Assembly (NCBI GenBank): GCA_025455125.1
Contig: JALONE010000004.1
Coordinates: 1 to 13,837, forward strand
Reading direction: 5' to 3'
Length of the DNA stretch: 13,837 bases
From: Bacteroidota bacterium
GTDB lineage: Bacteria; Bacteroidota; Ignavibacteria; UBA10030
Each line of letters opens with the position of its first letter. Positions within the stretch are counted from its first letter, which is position 1. The notes beneath the pieces were generated by a model. It did no database searches and was not told the origin of the DNA. It saw only the letters and a program-made list of their open reading frames with translations. Both the position numbers and the translations under genes were made by a program. Below, piece by piece: positions 12,307 through 13,837 of the stretch.

Positions 12307-12936
12307 ATGAATCCCGTTCGGCCTTTGCATCTCTTCATTGCCGTCATGACGCTCTGCCTCCTCTCGTTTCAGTGCACGAAACCCGAGAGCGCCCCGGCCA
12401 CTCCTTCTATTACCCTTGAACATCTGCAGGGGGCGTACGCCCGGTCCCTGAAACATCAGGACATGTACGTCCGCTTCGCCGCCCAGGCAAAGAAGGAACG
12501 ATTCGACAACGTCCACCGCTTGTACCGTGTGCTCGCGCGATCCGAGGAGATCCATGCCGCCAATCATGCGGCGCTTCTCGTCAAACTGGGCGTGCAGCCG
12601 GTGAACCCTTCGATCGATCCACCGGTCGTCGGACGTGCCGTTCAGACCCTCAGGCTTGCACACAGCAGTGAAGCGATCGAGCTCGTGTCGATGTACGACG
12701 AGAGGATCAAAGCCGCCACCGTGGAACAGATGCCCGAAGCACTCCGGCTCTTTACATGTTCCCGAAACGCCGACACACGCCACATGGACCTGCTAAACGA
12801 CGCGATGATGAAGGCGGGACACATTGCGACGACGCCATATTACGTGTGTCCCTCCTGCGGCCTCATTATGACGGACCGGAACATGATCGACTGCGAGGGC
12901 TGTCAGACTCCGAGGGAACAGTATGAAAGGTTTTGA
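12307..12936 (+). CDS. Rubrerythrin-like probable lipoprotein with rubredoxin-type C-terminus
   Basis: This 209-residue protein starts at ATG 12307 (GGAGG 8 nt upstream); ATG 12271 is in frame but has no ribosome site. The N-terminus is a short hydrophobic helix ending LCLLSFQC23TK, a lipobox-like site, although Gln at -1 is unusual. Residues 37-165 fit the ferritin-like rubrerythrin fold. E80/E81 with H83 (ARSEEIHAAN) and E122/E125 (SSEAIELVSMY) are kept, while the first-helix Glu appears to be Ser and the last E-x2-H is D156-x2-H159. The C-terminus has rubredoxin-type pairs C181-x2-C184 and C196-x2-C199 (YVCPSCGL and CEGCQTP). Rubrerythrins reduce hydrogen peroxide; the altered ligands leave activity uncertain. 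It is followed 6 nt later by a stress-protein gene. Confidence 0.78.
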   Translation: MNPVRPLHLFIAVMTLCLLSFQCTKPESAPATPSITLEHLQGAYARSLKHQDMYVRFAAQAKKERFDNVHRLYRVLARSEEIHAANHAALLVKLGVQPVNPSIDPPVVGRAVQTLRLAHSSEAIELVSMYDERIKAATVEQMPEALRLFTCSRNADTRHMDLLNDAMMKAGHIATTPYYVCPSCGLIMTDRNMIDCEGCQTPREQYERF

Positions 12937-12942
12937 GCAACC

Positions 12943-13837
12943 ATGTATTCCTTCGATCGCCTGCTGATACCGACAGATTTCTCTCCCGCATCGCTGTACG
13001 CCGTAGAGTATGCGGCTTTTCTCGCCGGGCAACTTCGCGGCAGTCTCAAACTCATGTACGTGGACGAGTGCGAGAGAGAACCGCTCGGGCATTTCACGAC
13101 CGACGAGGCGCAGCGACAAGCCCACCGCGATCAGGCAACGGCGTTTGCCGAGGAACGATTTGCCGATCTCCGCCTTCGCCTTTCGCTTCCGGACGATCGC
13201 ACAACCACCTTGACCCGGTTCGGCACGGCCTATCACGAGATCATCAATGAGGCCGAGGCGAACCGATACTCCGCGGTGGTCATCGCGACGGAAGGACTGG
13301 GACAAACCTCGCCGCACATGATCGGCCGCACCGTCGAACGGGTCGTGCGACTGTGCCGGGCACCGGTGATCACCGTGCGTCCGAAAGAGGAACGGACGCC
13401 GTGGAGAATTCGCCGCATTCTGTGCCCGACTGATTTCTCCGAGTATGCGAACTACGCACTTCCTTACGCCATCTCCCTAGCAAGACGATACAAAGCGAAG
13501 ATCATCCTGCTGCACACCGCCGATCTCGTCGTTCAGCACCCGGAGCTGCTTATGGGGAAGTTTCCAGACCTCAAGACCTACCACGAGCACGGACATGACA
13601 TCGAAGTGGAGAAGATCGTTGGCAGGGACATTGAACCGGAGAACACTATCGTCCGGCTTGCCTCTGAATACGACGTCGATCTCGTGGTGATGGGTACGCA
13701 CGGTGCGCGGGGCATGCGCCGTGTGCAGATCGGTAACACGACCGAAGAGGTCGTCCGCCGGGCGATCTGTCCGGTCCTCACGGTGACACACCCCATTCAC
13801 AAGTCCGTCTTCCCCAAGCGATTCGGCGAAGAATACG
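12943..13837 (+). CDS. Tandem universal stress protein (UspA family), cut by window end
   Basis: There are 298 codons from ATG 12943 to the edge, with no stop, though the second domain is essentially complete. Two UspA-like domains are arranged in tandem. Domain 1 (about 1-147) starts FDRLLIPTDFSPASLYAVEY and ends PVITVRP. Domain 2 (about 155-283) starts IRRILCPTDFSEYANYALPY and ends PVLTVTH. Domain 2 has GTHGARGMRRVQIGNT, fitting the ATP-binding G-x2-G-x9-G pattern with Asn after the last Gly. Domain 1 has ATEGLGQTSPHMIGRT, where the first Gly is lost, so nucleotide binding there is doubtful. It is cytoplasmic. It starts 6 nt after the rubrerythrin-like gene, which suggests a shared stress transcript. 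Confidence 0.88.
   Translation, partial: MYSFDRLLIPTDFSPASLYAVEYAAFLAGQLRGSLKLMYVDECEREPLGHFTTDEAQRQAHRDQATAFAEERFADLRLRLSLPDDRTTTLTRFGTAYHEIINEAEANRYSAVVIATEGLGQTSPHMIGRTVERVVRLCRAPVITVRPKEERTPWRIRRILCPTDFSEYANYALPYAISLARRYKAKIILLHTADLVVQHPELLMGKFPDLKTYHEHGHDIEVEKIVGRDIEPENTIVRLASEYDVDLVVMGTHGARGMRRVQIGNTTEEVVRRAICPVLTVTHPIHKSVFPKRFGEEY

Noticed and set aside
11914..12783. 289-codon minus-strand frame opposite the hypothetical and rubrerythrin-like genes
   Set aside because: The plus-strand genes have good ribosome sites and motifs; the antisense frame shows no domain or export signal.
1..13837. CRISPR array, insertion sequence, integrase or phage genes
   Set aside because: No regularly spaced identical repeats with unique spacers, no transposase or recombinase frame and no terminal inverted repeats were seen. 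The heptad arrays are too short in period to be CRISPR.

Overview
This is a GC-rich, gene-dense window from a Gram-negative bacterium. It encodes outer-membrane beta-barrels, exported c-type cytochromes and a probable lipoprotein. Several predicted signal-peptidase I sites have Gln at the +1 position (…A|Q), a habit known as the Bacteroidetes 'Q-rule'. Together with heptanucleotide intergenic repeats, this points by inference to the Bacteroidota/Ignavibacteriota (FCB) side. No ribosomal or other phylogenetic marker is present, so the lineage is not proven.

Left end (1-2688): the 5' part of an NfeD-like membrane protein on the minus strand is divergent from a stress/regulatory cluster. The cluster holds an ECF sigma factor and a translationally coupled zinc-finger anti-sigma protein (ATGA overlap), followed by a small two-helix DUF2892-type membrane protein. 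A strong nested hairpin with a T5 tract comes next. After it, the anti-sigma plus DUF2892-type pair appears a second time as diverged copies, then an OsmC-like protein.

Middle (2705-7678): an NtrC-family, sigma-54-dependent response regulator (receiver, GAFTGA AAA+ domain, Fis-type HTH) converges on a cytochrome operon read leftward. That operon encodes a DUF4405/cytochrome b-like membrane protein, a five-heme periplasmic cytochrome with one CX3CH site, and a fused monoheme cytochrome-porin of Cyc2-like architecture. This looks like an electron route across both membranes. A 15-bp perfect hairpin separates the two convergent units.

Control region (7679-7998): this 320-bp divergent gap is the most informative part of the window. 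It holds a seven-unit heptad repeat, two imperfect -24/-12 (sigma-54) promoter candidates facing outward, and a tandem pair of 20-bp palindromic operators. One operator is a perfect palindrome and the other matches it at 15/20 positions. The midpoint of the operator pair coincides exactly with the midpoint of the two predicted transcription starts. A third, weaker operator copy is also present. I infer that the NtrC-type regulator acts here.

Right side (7999-13837): a rightward set begins with two small exported proteins sharing an F-[VI]-D-x-DGDG-[VI]-CDN calcium-loop-like motif, one of them with a Gly/Thr-rich tail. An outer-membrane beta-barrel protein and an NtrB-type sensor kinase with PAS domain follow; the kinase is the likely partner of the NtrC regulator. 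Further downstream are a small beta-rich hypothetical protein, a rubrerythrin-like probable lipoprotein with altered diiron ligands, and a tandem universal stress protein cut by the window end. My working picture is a redox-responsive two-component system controlling two divergent cell-envelope operons, set among sigma-factor and oxidative-stress genes.
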